From Gemmatimonadales bacterium (GTDB taxonomy: Bacteria > Gemmatimonadota > Gemmatimonadetes > Palauibacterales > Palauibacteraceae), in assembly GCA_009838765.1 (NCBI GenBank), contig VXQX01000040.1:1-64000 (forward strand): DNA of 64,000 nt, in the 5' to 3' direction. The translations under genes and the position numbers were made by a program. The notes beneath the pieces were generated by a model that saw only the letters and a list, made by a program, of their open reading frames with translations, searched no databases and had not been told where the DNA came from. This document shows, in pieces, positions 16,576 to 24,818 of this stretch. The first letter of the stretch is position 1. Every line of letters starts with the position of its first letter.

Positions 16576-17799
16576 GTGCGGAGCGGTTACGACTTCGCGA
16601 TCGCGGGCGGGGGCGTCATCGGCGCCTCCATCGCCTTCCACCTGGCGGAGCTGTCGGACGCCTCGGTCGCCCTCTTCGACCGCGGAGAGATCTGCAGCGG
16701 GGGCACGGGCCGGTCGTGCGCGATCATCCGCAGCCACTACTCGGTGGCGAGCAACACCGCGCTCACGCTCCGGAGTCTCGAAGTGTTCGGCGACTTCCGG
16801 GAGGCGCTGGGCGAGGAGGACGTGACGTGCGGCTTCGTGAACTCGGGCTACCTCATCCTCGCGGGGCCCGGAGACTTCGCCGACCGGCTGGCCGACAATC
16901 TCGCCCGGCAGCGGGAGCTGGGCGCGGACACGTCGTCCATCGGCCGGGCGGAGGCGCGGGAGCTGCACCCCTTGCTGGAACTGGAGGAAGTGGCCGCGAT
17001 CGGCTGGGAACCCGCGTCCGGCTACGCGGACCCGGTCGCCACAACCCTGGGGTACGTGTCGGCCGCGCGGCGGCGGGGGGTCGCGGTGTTCGAGCACGCG
17101 CCCGTGGAACGGCTGCGCCTCGGGCGGGGCGGCGGTCCCGCCGAGAGTCGCGTGACCGGCGTCGTCACGCCCGGTGGGACGGTAGAGGCCGGGCGCGTCG
17201 TGAGTGCGCTGGGCCCCTGGACTCGCGGTCTCTACGCCGATTCCGGCCTGTCGGACGCCGCCGCCGAAGCACTCCGGCTGCAGGTGTCGCGCCACGTGGT
17301 GCTGACGTTCGGCGGCACAGCTTCCTATGGTTCTGAGCTTCCCACCGTCAAAGATCTTACGGTCGACAACAAGATGTATTTTCGGCCCGCCGATGGGGGT
17401 GTCGTGCTCGTGGGGACGGGAGACTTCGGAGACCCGCTGGAGGACCCCGACCGCATGACCGCCACGGCGCCGCGCGACCTCGTCTCCCTGCAGCAGACGC
17501 AGATCGGAGCTCGCATGCCGGCCTTCGAGGGCGCGCGCCTCACGGACTCGTGGGTGGGGCCCTACGACATCACGCCGGACTGGAACCCGGTGCTGGGCCC
17601 CGCGCCCGGCCTGCCCGGTCTGTACCTCGCCTATGGGTTCTCCGGGCACGGGTTCAAGCTCGCCCCGGCGATCGGGCGCTGCGTGGCGCAATCGCTGCTG
17701 GGCGAGGCGCCCGACATCGACCTCGCGCCGTACCGCCCGGAACGCTTCAGCGAAGAAGCGCTGCTCCTGGGCGCCTACGGCGTCGGATCCATCTCGTAG
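16576..17799 (+). CDS. FAD-dependent amine/glycine oxidase-type oxidoreductase
   Basis: A 407-residue member of the DAO family (glycine oxidase, sarcosine oxidase beta, D-amino acid dehydrogenase). The FAD-binding Rossmann motif G-G-G-V-I-G starts about residue 11, followed by the acidic ribose-binding end of strand 2 (A-L-F-D-R-G). The C-terminal family signature is G-L-Y-L-A-Y-G-F-S-G-H-G-F-K-L-A-P-A-I-G. The GTG start at 16576 follows GAGGGGAAGG. It probably oxidises a secondary amine or amino acid to an imine and passes electrons to oxygen or quinone. The exact substrate is not readable, and no partner subunits flank it. Confidence 0.85.
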   Translation: MRSGYDFAIAGGGVIGASIAFHLAELSDASVALFDRGEICSGGTGRSCAIIRSHYSVASNTALTLRSLEVFGDFREALGEEDVTCGFVNSGYLILAGPGDFADRLADNLARQRELGADTSSIGRAEARELHPLLELEEVAAIGWEPASGYADPVATTLGYVSAARRRGVAVFEHAPVERLRLGRGGGPAESRVTGVVTPGGTVEAGRVVSALGPWTRGLYADSGLSDAAAEALRLQVSRHVVLTFGGTASYGSELPTVKDLTVDNKMYFRPADGGVVLVGTGDFGDPLEDPDRMTATAPRDLVSLQQTQIGARMPAFEGARLTDSWVGPYDITPDWNPVLGPAPGLPGLYLAYGFSGHGFKLAPAIGRCVAQSLLGEAPDIDLAPYRPERFSEEALLLGAYGVGSIS

Positions 17800-17853
17800 C
17801 GGCTTGGCGGTCCGTGCCAAGAGCCTCGTTGCGTTCGAGCGGCGCGAGGGTCG

Positions 17854-19083
17854 CTAGCGATGCTCTCGGTGTTCGCGGTATCGGAACGGCACCGGCAAGT
17901 GTTCAGGCGCGTACGGTTCGCCTTCATGACCCCGCACTCCCTCGTGTTCCCGCGGCTGCAGGTGCTCGGAAGGACGCCCGTCTTCGTGGGGAAGGTCTCC
18001 GGCGGGAGCCACGGCAGGAGCGAGCAGGGGGGCAAGCGCAAGGAGGCCGACGACGCTCATGCCTCGCCGGCCGCCCGCGGGCGGCTGTGGCAAACCGCGT
18101 TCGTTCAGCAGGCGCCGGACACGCCGTTCCAGCTGTGAGCGACGCCGCCCGATGCAGGGCACGGGGATGCTCCGATCGCGCGGGACGACCCACCCGGCCA
18201 CTTCGGTCAAGCAACTCGCCATGGCGAAACGGTCTTCGAGCTGGCTCGCCGCCCAGTCATCACACTGCTCTTCGGTGGCGAGGCGCACCTCACGCACCGC
18301 AAGCCGGATGAGAGGCTGAAAGAAGAAGACCGCCTGCAGGACGTTCAGGATCCCCAGCCGGATCGTGTCGCGGCGCCGATGGTGCGCGACCTCGTGCCCC
18401 AATAGCGCGGTGAGTTCGCCATCGTCCAGCTCGTGGAAGGCACGAACCGGCACACAGATCTCGCGACGGGGTCCCACGCCGAGCGCCAGCGGCGAACCGA
18501 GCGCGTGGCACTCGGTCAAGCGCGGCGGCGAGTCCAACGCCGCCCTGCGGCTGAGCGACGCCAGCGCACGGGAGGCCCGCGGGTGGGCCACCGGCTCGCG
18601 ATGGACGAGGCGGCGCCGGAGCATCGCCAGCCGAAGGAGGTAGAAGGCGAGCAGGCCGCTCGCGAGAATGAGCCACGCGGCGCCGGCGGGCACGGACCAG
18701 CCCGGGCTGACCGCGGCATCGCTGTGGGCCGCCTCGCGGTCGCCGTGGGCCGCTTCGCCTGAGCCGCGGCGCTCATCGCCCGCGCGCAGGGGGATCGGCG
18801 CGACGACCACACCACCGTTGTGCTCACCCTGTTCGCCCTCAGCGTCGGGTCGCTCCGCGCCGCTGACGAAGGCAGGCGCCGGAAGCCGCCACATCGCCGC
18901 CTCCGGCGAGATGAACGCCCGGGTCGTCGGCGTGATGAGGCTCGCGGCGAGCGCCGTGCACCAGATCGTTTCCTTCAGACGCGGATGCGTCCGGGGGAAG
19001 AGGCGCAGACCGAGCCAGGCGGCGCCGCACCACAGCGTGCTATGCACGAGGAACGCGAGAAGCCACGCCGTCACGCCGTTCAT
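17854..19083 (-). CDS. BlaR1-like M56 membrane metallopeptidase
   Basis: A 409-residue membrane zinc protease of family M56. There are hydrophobic segments at the N-terminus (two), around residues 135-155, after the active site and near 345-365. The zinc motif is H-E-V-A-H at 230-234, and E-E-Q-C-D-D about 40 residues later supplies the third ligand. Unlike BlaR1/MecR1 it has no penicillin-sensor domain; the C-terminus is a short His/Glu-rich tail (H-E-G-V-R-G-H-E-G-E), so the inducing signal is unlikely to be a beta-lactam. It overlaps blaI as ATGA, the standard arrangement in which the protease triggers cleavage of the repressor. Confidence 0.85.
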   Translation of the reverse strand: MNGVTAWLLAFLVHSTLWCGAAWLGLRLFPRTHPRLKETIWCTALAASLITPTTRAFISPEAAMWRLPAPAFVSGAERPDAEGEQGEHNGGVVVAPIPLRAGDERRGSGEAAHGDREAAHSDAAVSPGWSVPAGAAWLILASGLLAFYLLRLAMLRRRLVHREPVAHPRASRALASLSRRAALDSPPRLTECHALGSPLALGVGPRREICVPVRAFHELDDGELTALLGHEVAHHRRRDTIRLGILNVLQAVFFFQPLIRLAVREVRLATEEQCDDWAASQLEDRFAMASCLTEVAGWVVPRDRSIPVPCIGRRRSQLERRVRRLLNERGLPQPPAGGRRGMSVVGLLALAPLLAPAVAPAGDLPHEDGRPSEHLQPREHEGVRGHEGEPYAPEHLPVPFRYREHREHR

Positions 19084-19466
19084 CGCGCGCCGCCCTTCCG
19101 TTTCGCGGCGACGAGGGCCCGGAGATCATCGAGATCATCGACGTCGACCTCGCCGGATTCGATCAAGTGGTTGACCAGCGCCGTGCTATCGCCGGAGAAC
19201 AGGCGCTGCACGAGGTCGCCGACCATCCCGTCGCGAACATCCGTCTCGGCGATCACGGGCCGGTAGATGAACTGTCGGCCGTTCAATCGGTGGCTGACGC
19301 ACCCGTACTCCTCGAGCTTGCGCAGCATCGTCTTGATCGTCGTGACGGCAAGACCGCGCTCCTCGAGCAGTGCCCTGTGGACCTCGATCGCCGGCGCTTC
19401 ACCGCGTTCCCACAGCACGCGCATGATCGCAAGCTGCAGGTCTCCGAGTCGACGTTTCCGTTTCAT
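19080..19466 (-). CDS. BlaI/MecI family repressor
   Basis: A 128-residue winged-helix repressor. G-D-L-Q-L-A-I-M-R-V-L-W starts the DNA-binding domain; T-T-I-K-T-M-L-R-K-L-E-E-Y-G-C-V is the recognition helix and wing entry; the acidic C-terminal part dimerises. It should bind 16-base GACTAY-N4-GTAGYY dyads and be inactivated through the M56 protease encoded next to it. A matching site lies 30 bases upstream of its own start, and two abutting sites precede the exported protein gene at 20478, so a small regulon can be read from the sequence. Confidence 0.9.
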   Translation of the reverse strand: MKRKRRLGDLQLAIMRVLWERGEAPAIEVHRALLEERGLAVTTIKTMLRKLEEYGCVSHRLNGRQFIYRPVIAETDVRDGMVGDLVQRLFSGDSTALVNHLIESGEVDVDDLDDLRALVAAKRKGGAR

Positions 19467-19495
19467 GGCTGGCCCTCCGGCGCATTGGACCTCGC

Positions 19496-19511
19496 GGCTA
19501 CCCGGATAGTC
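19496..19511 (-). promoter_or_regulatory. BlaI-type operator upstream of blaI
   Basis: On the minus strand, GACTAT-CCGG-GTAGCC: a 6-4-6 dyad with the same half-sites and spacing as the two sites at 20536-20567 and close to the known BlaI/MecI operator core (ACTAC-N4-GTAGT). Its position 30 bases before the blaI start indicates autoregulation. Confidence 0.7.
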
Positions 19512-19581
19512 ATATCCATCACCTGCTGCTCAGCTTCCGGGTCCAATGATTTCGATGCGCACATCCGCGACGGACGCGAGG

Positions 19582-20478
19582 CTATCGCGACCTCGCCTTC
19601 AACTCGGCCTCGAACGCGTGCATCTCGCCGCGCAGGATCCGGAGTTGGTTGTACAGTGGACGGTAGGCCGCGTCTTGAGGACGGGCCTCATCGCCGCCGG
19701 CTTCGCCACCGCCCTCGCGGCCTCCGTGCTCGCCCCGGCCTTCGCGGCCGCCGTGGCTTTCGCCGCCCTCTTCACTTCCGGTGCCGTGGCCTCGCTCGAC
19801 GCCGGCCTCGGGATGGCTGACCCAGGAACTGAATTCCTCGCCGAACGTCCCGAGCTCGACCGGAACCGTCTGACCCGGCCTCACGTCGATGCGCTTCGTC
19901 GGACCGAGCTCCGTGCCATTATCCAGGTGAATCTCCACGCGCACCTGCGACAGCGTCGTGGCCGTCGTGTTCGTCACCGAACCCGCGAAGACTTGCGTGT
20001 TCGGGTTGAACTGAAGGACGAGGCGAGCACCGTTCGCAAAGACCTCGTCCAGCCGCCTCATCTTCGCCAGATGGGCGCCGCCTTCCTCGCCCCCTTCGCC
20101 GCCCTCCCGGCCGCCGTGCTCGCCACGACCCTCCTGGGCACTGTGCTCGCCACGACCCTCCCGACCTCCGTGCTCGCCACGACCCTCCCGGGCACTGTGC
20201 CCGTCACGGCCGTCTCGGCCCTCCCGGCCTGCCGGCGAACCGGCCTCCGGGCTGGCCGGATAAGCGCTGAGCCCCGCGAGCACACGCGTCTCGCGGAGCG
20301 CGGCGCGAGCCTGTTTCACCATGCGGTAAAGCGCGTCCGCGTCCGCGCTGTTCCCGACGGCCTGCCGTTCCTGCCCCTCCTGCACGGAGGGCGCCTCGTC
20401 CCTCCCGCCGCCCACCAGGGCGGGCACACCTGCTCCCGCGGCCCCGAGCAGCATCAGCGATACGATCGCGGTCTTCAT
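19582..20478 (-). CDS. Exported Gly/Glu/His/Arg-rich protein with FxLYD-like domain
   Basis: A 298-residue exported protein. AAAGGAG lies 8 bases before the ATG at 20478; the leader is short and hydrophobic (A-I-V-S-L-M-L-L-G-A-A-G-A-G). After a helical stretch comes a repeat tract of G-R-E-G-R-G-E-H-G units (about residues 95-140). Then comes a beta domain with F-N-P-N-T-Q-V-F-A-G-S-V-T-N-T-T and V-R-V-E-I-H-L-D-N-G-T resembling FxLYD domains, another G-R-E-G-R-G-E-H tract and a final helix. It may bind metal through the Glu/His repeats. Two abutting BlaI-type operators 58-89 bases upstream make it the probable main target of the neighbouring BlaI-BlaR1 pair. Confidence 0.7.
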   Translation of the reverse strand: MKTAIVSLMLLGAAGAGVPALVGGGRDEAPSVQEGQERQAVGNSADADALYRMVKQARAALRETRVLAGLSAYPASPEAGSPAGREGRDGRDGHSAREGRGEHGGREGRGEHSAQEGRGEHGGREGGEGGEEGGAHLAKMRRLDEVFANGARLVLQFNPNTQVFAGSVTNTTATTLSQVRVEIHLDNGTELGPTKRIDVRPGQTVPVELGTFGEEFSSWVSHPEAGVERGHGTGSEEGGESHGGREGRGEHGGREGGGEAGGDEARPQDAAYRPLYNQLRILRGEMHAFEAELKARSR

Positions 20479-20535
20479 CTCCACACTCCTTTCCGCTTTT
20501 CCGGTTCGCACGGGACTGTTTCGCCCGTCCGAATC

Positions 20536-20567
20536 GACTACCGTAATAGTCAACTACTCTAGTAGTC
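20536..20567 (-). promoter_or_regulatory. Two abutting BlaI-type operators
   Basis: Minus strand: GACTAC-TAGA-GTAGTT (20552-20567) directly followed by GACTAT-TACG-GTAGTC (20536-20551). Both are 16-base 6-4-6 dyads. A TTGACT hexamer (20548-20553) spans their junction and could be the -35 box of the downstream exported-protein gene, which would make bound repressor block polymerase. Confidence 0.72.
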
Positions 20568-20669
20568 TACGTGGATTCCAGGAGAGAAGCAAGCGTGCCG
20601 GCCGCCTGAGGGTGCCAGTCGCGTGAGGGAGCGACTCGAAGGGGGCTGACCCCCTCCGGCGGTGGCCTG

Positions 20670-22643
20670 CTAGTCTTCGGGAGAGAGCACGAGCCGGACG
20701 GCGCCGAGCGGTCGGCCGGCCGTGTAGAGCGCGAGTTCGATCCTGCCGGCCAGGAGGTCGTCCAGGTCGGCGGCGCTCAGCGTCACGCTGCCCTCGGCCG
20801 ACGCGTGGCCCGGGCCGGAGAGATGTCGCACGACGGCGTTCGGCCGCGTGCCGCTGCCCCGGCGCTGGAGCACGATCGCGTGGGCGTCCGCCGGCCCGAG
20901 GCCGGACGTGGAGATGAGGTAGCGCAGGGTGCCGCGCGGCAGGTCGAGGCTGAAGCTGCCGGTGAGGTGAGGGGCGGCGGGCCGCCCGGCCCATCCGCCG
21001 TCGCCGGCGACGCTGAAGCGGTGCGGTGCCGGCGCGCGGCCGTCCACGAGCGGGGGCGTGCGGTGGGGGGCGCGGCGCGGCTCGATCGCCCGTTCGAGCG
21101 CGTATGCGAACGAGACCAGGCGTGCATCGTCGAACGGGCGGCCGATCAGCTCGACGCCGGTCGGCATCCCGGTCCGCGTGAAGCCCGCGGGCGCGCTGAT
21201 CGCCGGGAGCCCGCTGTGCGCGGCCAACTGGCACGTCCCCCCGACCGGCGGTGAGCCGATCCGCGCGGGATCGCGCCGCAGCGTCGGATAGGCGATCGCG
21301 TCGAGCCGCTCCGCGTCCATGAACGCCACGATCGCCTCCCGCAGCGCGGCCTGCCGCTCCAGCGCCTCGGCGTAGGCCGCCTCGTCGCGCGGGCCCGCCT
21401 CGCTGCGCCGCCGGAAGGTGCCGTCGAGCTGTTCGTGGTGCAGTCCCAGTTCCACGATTTCGCCGAGCGACGCCACCGGCGCGCCGCCGGCCGCGGCCAG
21501 GTAGTCGGCGAGATCCACGGCGAATTCGTGCCCGATCACGCTTGTGTTCGCGAGCAGCGAATCCTGCTCGGGGATCTCGACCTCGACGATCTCCGCCCCC
21601 GCCGCGGCCATCGCGTCGAGGGCGGTGCGCACCGCCGCCGTGACCGGAGCTTCCGCGCCCGAGTCCGACAACCAGTCCGTCAGGGCCCCGATGCGCGCCC
21701 CGGCCAGCGACCCCGCATCGAGCGCCGCGCGGAAGCCAACGGGCTCCCGGCCGCGCATCGCCTCCGTGGCCCGATCCGCCGCATCCGCGCCGACCGTCGC
21801 GTCGAGGGCGATCGCGAGGTCCACGACGGAGCGCGCCAGCGGCCCGCCCGTATCCTGCGTGTGCGAGAGGGGTATGAGCCCGTCGATGCTCGACAGCCCC
21901 TTCGTCGGCCGCAGTCCGACGAGGTTGTGGACCGACGACGGGATGCGGATCGACCCGCACGTGTCCGACCCCCACCCCACGGCGCCGAAGCTCGCCGCGA
22001 CCGCGGCGCCCGTGCCGCCGGAGGAGCCGCCGGGGTTCCTCGCCGGATCGTACGGGTTCCGCGTCTGCCCGCCGAGCGAGCTGATGCTCGTGATCCCCGC
22101 CGCCAGCTCGTGCATGTTCGTCTTGGCGAGGATGATCGCCCCCGCCGCGCGCAGCTTCCGCACCTGGAAGGCGTCGTCCGGCGGCATCCAGCCCGCGAGC
22201 GCGACCGTCGACCCGGCCGTCGGCATGTCGAAGGTGTCGTAGTTGTCCTTGAGGAGGATGGGGATCCCGTGCAGCGGCCCCCGCACCTGACCGGCCGCGC
22301 GCTCCGCGTCGAGCCGCCGCGCCTGTTCCCGCGCCGTGGGATGGAGGCGGATGATCGCGTTCAGCGTCGGCCCCGCCCGGTCGTACGCCGCAATGCGGGC
22401 GAGGTAGGCGTCCACCAGGCCGGCCGAGCTCACCCGGCCCGACTCGAGCGCCTCCTGAAGCTCGGGGATCGAAGCCTCCCATACCTCGAACGGCGCAGAG
22501 CCGGCGGCGGCTTCCGCCGTCTGCGCGGAGAGCCGTGCCGTCGACGAGGCGGCCCCCGCGAACACGAGACCCCACAGGGCGAGGTTGCGGACGACGGGCC
22601 TCCGGGTACCGGGGATTCGAGCGACCGCGTTATCGGGTTCCAT
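20670..22643 (-). CDS. Exported amidase-signature enzyme fused to a CHRD-like domain
   Basis: A 657-residue exported amidase. The leader ends R-L-S-A-Q. The amidase-signature core shows catalytic Lys132 in I-L-L-K-D-N, the cis-Ser in G-G-S-S-G-G near 207, and the nucleophile Ser231 in C-G-S-I-R-I-P. The core ends near residue 510. The last 120 residues form a separate beta domain (L-R-Y-L-I-S-T-S-G-L, G-S-V-T-L-S-A-A-D-L-D-D-L-L-A-G, then L-Y-T-A-G-R-P-L-G-A-V-R-L-V-L) resembling a CHRD domain. The substrate could be an amide, a peptide amide or a urea derivative. Its start overlaps the thioesterase stop by 14 bases. Confidence 0.82.
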   Translation of the reverse strand: MEPDNAVARIPGTRRPVVRNLALWGLVFAGAASSTARLSAQTAEAAAGSAPFEVWEASIPELQEALESGRVSSAGLVDAYLARIAAYDRAGPTLNAIIRLHPTAREQARRLDAERAAGQVRGPLHGIPILLKDNYDTFDMPTAGSTVALAGWMPPDDAFQVRKLRAAGAIILAKTNMHELAAGITSISSLGGQTRNPYDPARNPGGSSGGTGAAVAASFGAVGWGSDTCGSIRIPSSVHNLVGLRPTKGLSSIDGLIPLSHTQDTGGPLARSVVDLAIALDATVGADAADRATEAMRGREPVGFRAALDAGSLAGARIGALTDWLSDSGAEAPVTAAVRTALDAMAAAGAEIVEVEIPEQDSLLANTSVIGHEFAVDLADYLAAAGGAPVASLGEIVELGLHHEQLDGTFRRRSEAGPRDEAAYAEALERQAALREAIVAFMDAERLDAIAYPTLRRDPARIGSPPVGGTCQLAAHSGLPAISAPAGFTRTGMPTGVELIGRPFDDARLVSFAYALERAIEPRRAPHRTPPLVDGRAPAPHRFSVAGDGGWAGRPAAPHLTGSFSLDLPRGTLRYLISTSGLGPADAHAIVLQRRGSGTRPNAVVRHLSGPGHASAEGSVTLSAADLDDLLAGRIELALYTAGRPLGAVRLVLSPED

Positions 22644-23100
22644 GTGCCAGGTGTCCCTCCTTGATGGCCACGAACGTCCCCGAGCAGGTGGCCGTGCACT
22701 CGCCGCCGGACAGCAGCTCGGCTTCGACCACGACCTTGCGCTCACCCGCTTCGGCGATCCGCGCCCGGAGTTGCACCGGAGCGTCGGTGGGCGTCGGCTT
22801 CCGGAGCCGGATCGTGTATTCGGCCGTCACGGTGACGGGGGGATGGTCCAGGCCGCGCGCACGCATGAAGTAGTGCGCGGCGCACCAGTTGCACTGGCAG
22901 TCGAGCAGCGTCCCGATGATCCCTCCGTTGAGGATGCCCGGGAACGACCGGTGGTTCGGCCCGGGCGTCCATTCCGCCACCACCTCGTGGCCGCCGTCCG
23001 CCGCGGGGAAGCTGCGCAGCCGGAGCCCCTCCGAATTCGCCGGGCCGCAGCCGAAACAGATCGACTCGGGCGCGTATCTCTCCTGCAGCGCCTCGCTCAC
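22630..23100 (-). CDS. PaaI-type hotdog-fold thioesterase
   Basis: A 156-residue single hotdog domain of the PaaI/YigI-type acyl-CoA thioesterases. C-F-G-C-G at residues 16-20 is common at the start of this subgroup; G-I-L-N-G-G-I-I-G-T-L-L-D marks the hotdog helix, with Asn and Asp as candidate catalytic residues; the V-T-V-T-A-E-Y-T-I-R-L strand follows. It should hydrolyse an acyl-CoA. The GTG start overlaps the ligase stop as GTGA, so ligase, thioesterase and amidase form one operon, suggesting metabolism of an aryl or acyl acid released by the amidase. Confidence 0.8.
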   Translation of the reverse strand: MSEALQERYAPESICFGCGPANSEGLRLRSFPAADGGHEVVAEWTPGPNHRSFPGILNGGIIGTLLDCQCNWCAAHYFMRARGLDHPPVTVTAEYTIRLRKPTPTDAPVQLRARIAEAGERKVVVEAELLSGGECTATCSGTFVAIKEGHLAHGTR

Positions 23101-24722
23101 GACCCCGCGGCCCGCTCGCGCTCGACGAGGAACCGCCGGAGGATCTTGCCCGACGCCGACTTCGGGATCTCATCGAGGAACTCCACGGCGCGCACCTTCT
23201 TCTGCGGGGCCACGCGCTTCGCCACGTACGCCATGATCTCCTCGCCGCTCACGTCGCCGCCCACGTCTTCCGCCCGCACGATGCACGCCTTCGGGATCTC
23301 TCCCGCCTCCTCATCCGCCACCGGAATGACGGCGGCATCGGCCACGGCCGGGTGGGAGAGGAGGAGGTCCTCGAGTTCGGCGGGAGCCACCTGGTAGCCC
23401 TTGTACTTGATGAGTTCCTTGGCCCGGTCGACGATCGTCACATAGCCGTCCTCGTCGGCGCGCCCCACGTCACCCGTATGGAGCCAACCCTCGGCGTCGA
23501 CCGTGCTTGCCGTGGCCTCCGGATTGTTCAGGTAGCCCTTCATCACCTGGGGGCCGCGGACCCACACCTCCCCTTCCCCGCCGGGTCCCAGCGCTTCCCC
23601 GGACTCCAGATCCACGATCATCATCTCGGTGCTCGGAATCGTCGGTCCGATCGTCCCGATCTTGTCCGCATCGACATTCTCCCCGAAGCAGACGTGCGTC
23701 ACGGGACTCGCTTCCGTGAGGCCGTAACCCTGAAACACGCGGCACCCGATCCGGTCCTGGCAGGCGAGGGCGATCTCCTCTCCGAGCGGGGCCGCCCCGG
23801 ACATGATCCAGTTCACGGACGAGAGGTCGTAGCCGTCGACTGCGGGGTGCCTGGCGAGGCCGAGCAGGATGGGCGGCACGAGGTAGAGGCAGGTGGCCCG
23901 GTACTGTTGAATCGCGCCGAGGAACTCCTCGAGATCGAAGCGCGGCAACGTGACGACGGTCGCGCCCGCCTTCAGGGCGCCGCTCATGACGACGACCATC
24001 CCGTAGATGTGGAAGAAGGGGAGGACGGCAAGCACGACGTCGTCGGCGTCCACGAGGCCCACGGCGCTGAACTGCTCGATGTTCGCGACGAGGTTCCGGT
24101 GCGTGAGCATCACGCCCTTCGAAACGCCCGTCGTCCCGCTCGAATACGGGAGCGTGAGAAGGTCCTCGGCGGGATTGAGGAGGTCCGCCGGTTCCCCGTC
24201 CGTCCCCGTCCCGCCCATCAGCCCGAGTGTCATCCTGTCCTTCAGCCCGTCTTCGATGAGGTCGGCGAAGGCGGTGGCGCCCTCGGCCTGTCCGAAAACG
24301 AGGATTTCCTCGATGCTCGTCCGTGCCGCGACCGCTCGCGCCCGTTCGAGGAGCGGCGGCACCGTGATGAACCAGCGCGCGCCGGAATCGGTCAACTGCG
24401 AGACGAGTTCGTCGTCCGTGCCGAGAGGGTTCAGCGTCGTGCTGCAGCCGCCGGCCATGCCGGCCGCGAGGAACGCCGTCGCGTACTCGGGCACGTTCGG
24501 GCTGCAGATGGCAACGACGCCTCCCCGCGCCAGCCCGCGGGCCGCGAGGCCACGCGCCGCGGCGCGCGCCTGATCGCGGAGTTGCCCGTAGGTCAGCGCC
24601 CGGCCGCTCGGCCCTTCGATGAAGGCGGGTTTGTCCCGGCGATCCCCGAGGGAACCCAGGAGGTAATCGGAGAACGACTGCTCCGGCACGGAGATCGGGG
24701 GGTGGGGGCTCCGGAAAATCAT
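23097..24722 (-). CDS. AMP-forming acyl-CoA ligase, 4-coumarate-CoA ligase-like
   Basis: A 541-residue ANL-superfamily ligase: acid + ATP + CoA gives acyl-CoA + AMP + PPi. Motifs in order: P-loop Y-S-S-G-T-T-G-V-S-K-G, Q-G-Y-G-L-T-E-A-S, W-L-H-T-G-D-V-G, the hinge K-E-L-I-K-Y-K-G-Y-Q-V-A-P-A-E-L-E and catalytic Lys in P-K-S-A-S-G-K-I-L-R-R. Spacing and motif forms resemble 4-coumarate or medium-chain ligases. The start at 24722 is the first that gives a normal N-terminus; the longer frame upstream is non-coding-looking. It is the first gene of the operon with the thioesterase and amidase. Confidence 0.9.
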   Translation of the reverse strand: MIFRSPHPPISVPEQSFSDYLLGSLGDRRDKPAFIEGPSGRALTYGQLRDQARAAARGLAARGLARGGVVAICSPNVPEYATAFLAAGMAGGCSTTLNPLGTDDELVSQLTDSGARWFITVPPLLERARAVAARTSIEEILVFGQAEGATAFADLIEDGLKDRMTLGLMGGTGTDGEPADLLNPAEDLLTLPYSSGTTGVSKGVMLTHRNLVANIEQFSAVGLVDADDVVLAVLPFFHIYGMVVVMSGALKAGATVVTLPRFDLEEFLGAIQQYRATCLYLVPPILLGLARHPAVDGYDLSSVNWIMSGAAPLGEEIALACQDRIGCRVFQGYGLTEASPVTHVCFGENVDADKIGTIGPTIPSTEMMIVDLESGEALGPGGEGEVWVRGPQVMKGYLNNPEATASTVDAEGWLHTGDVGRADEDGYVTIVDRAKELIKYKGYQVAPAELEDLLLSHPAVADAAVIPVADEEAGEIPKACIVRAEDVGGDVSGEEIMAYVAKRVAPQKKVRAVEFLDEIPKSASGKILRRFLVERERAAGS

Positions 24723-24818
24723 CGCGGGAAGATCGGCGTATCGGCGGCGGTGCGGCAAGGCGGCCGCGAACCCGCGTGCGGCTGCGTTCGCCACCCCGAC
24801 CGGATAGACTCGTGTGCC

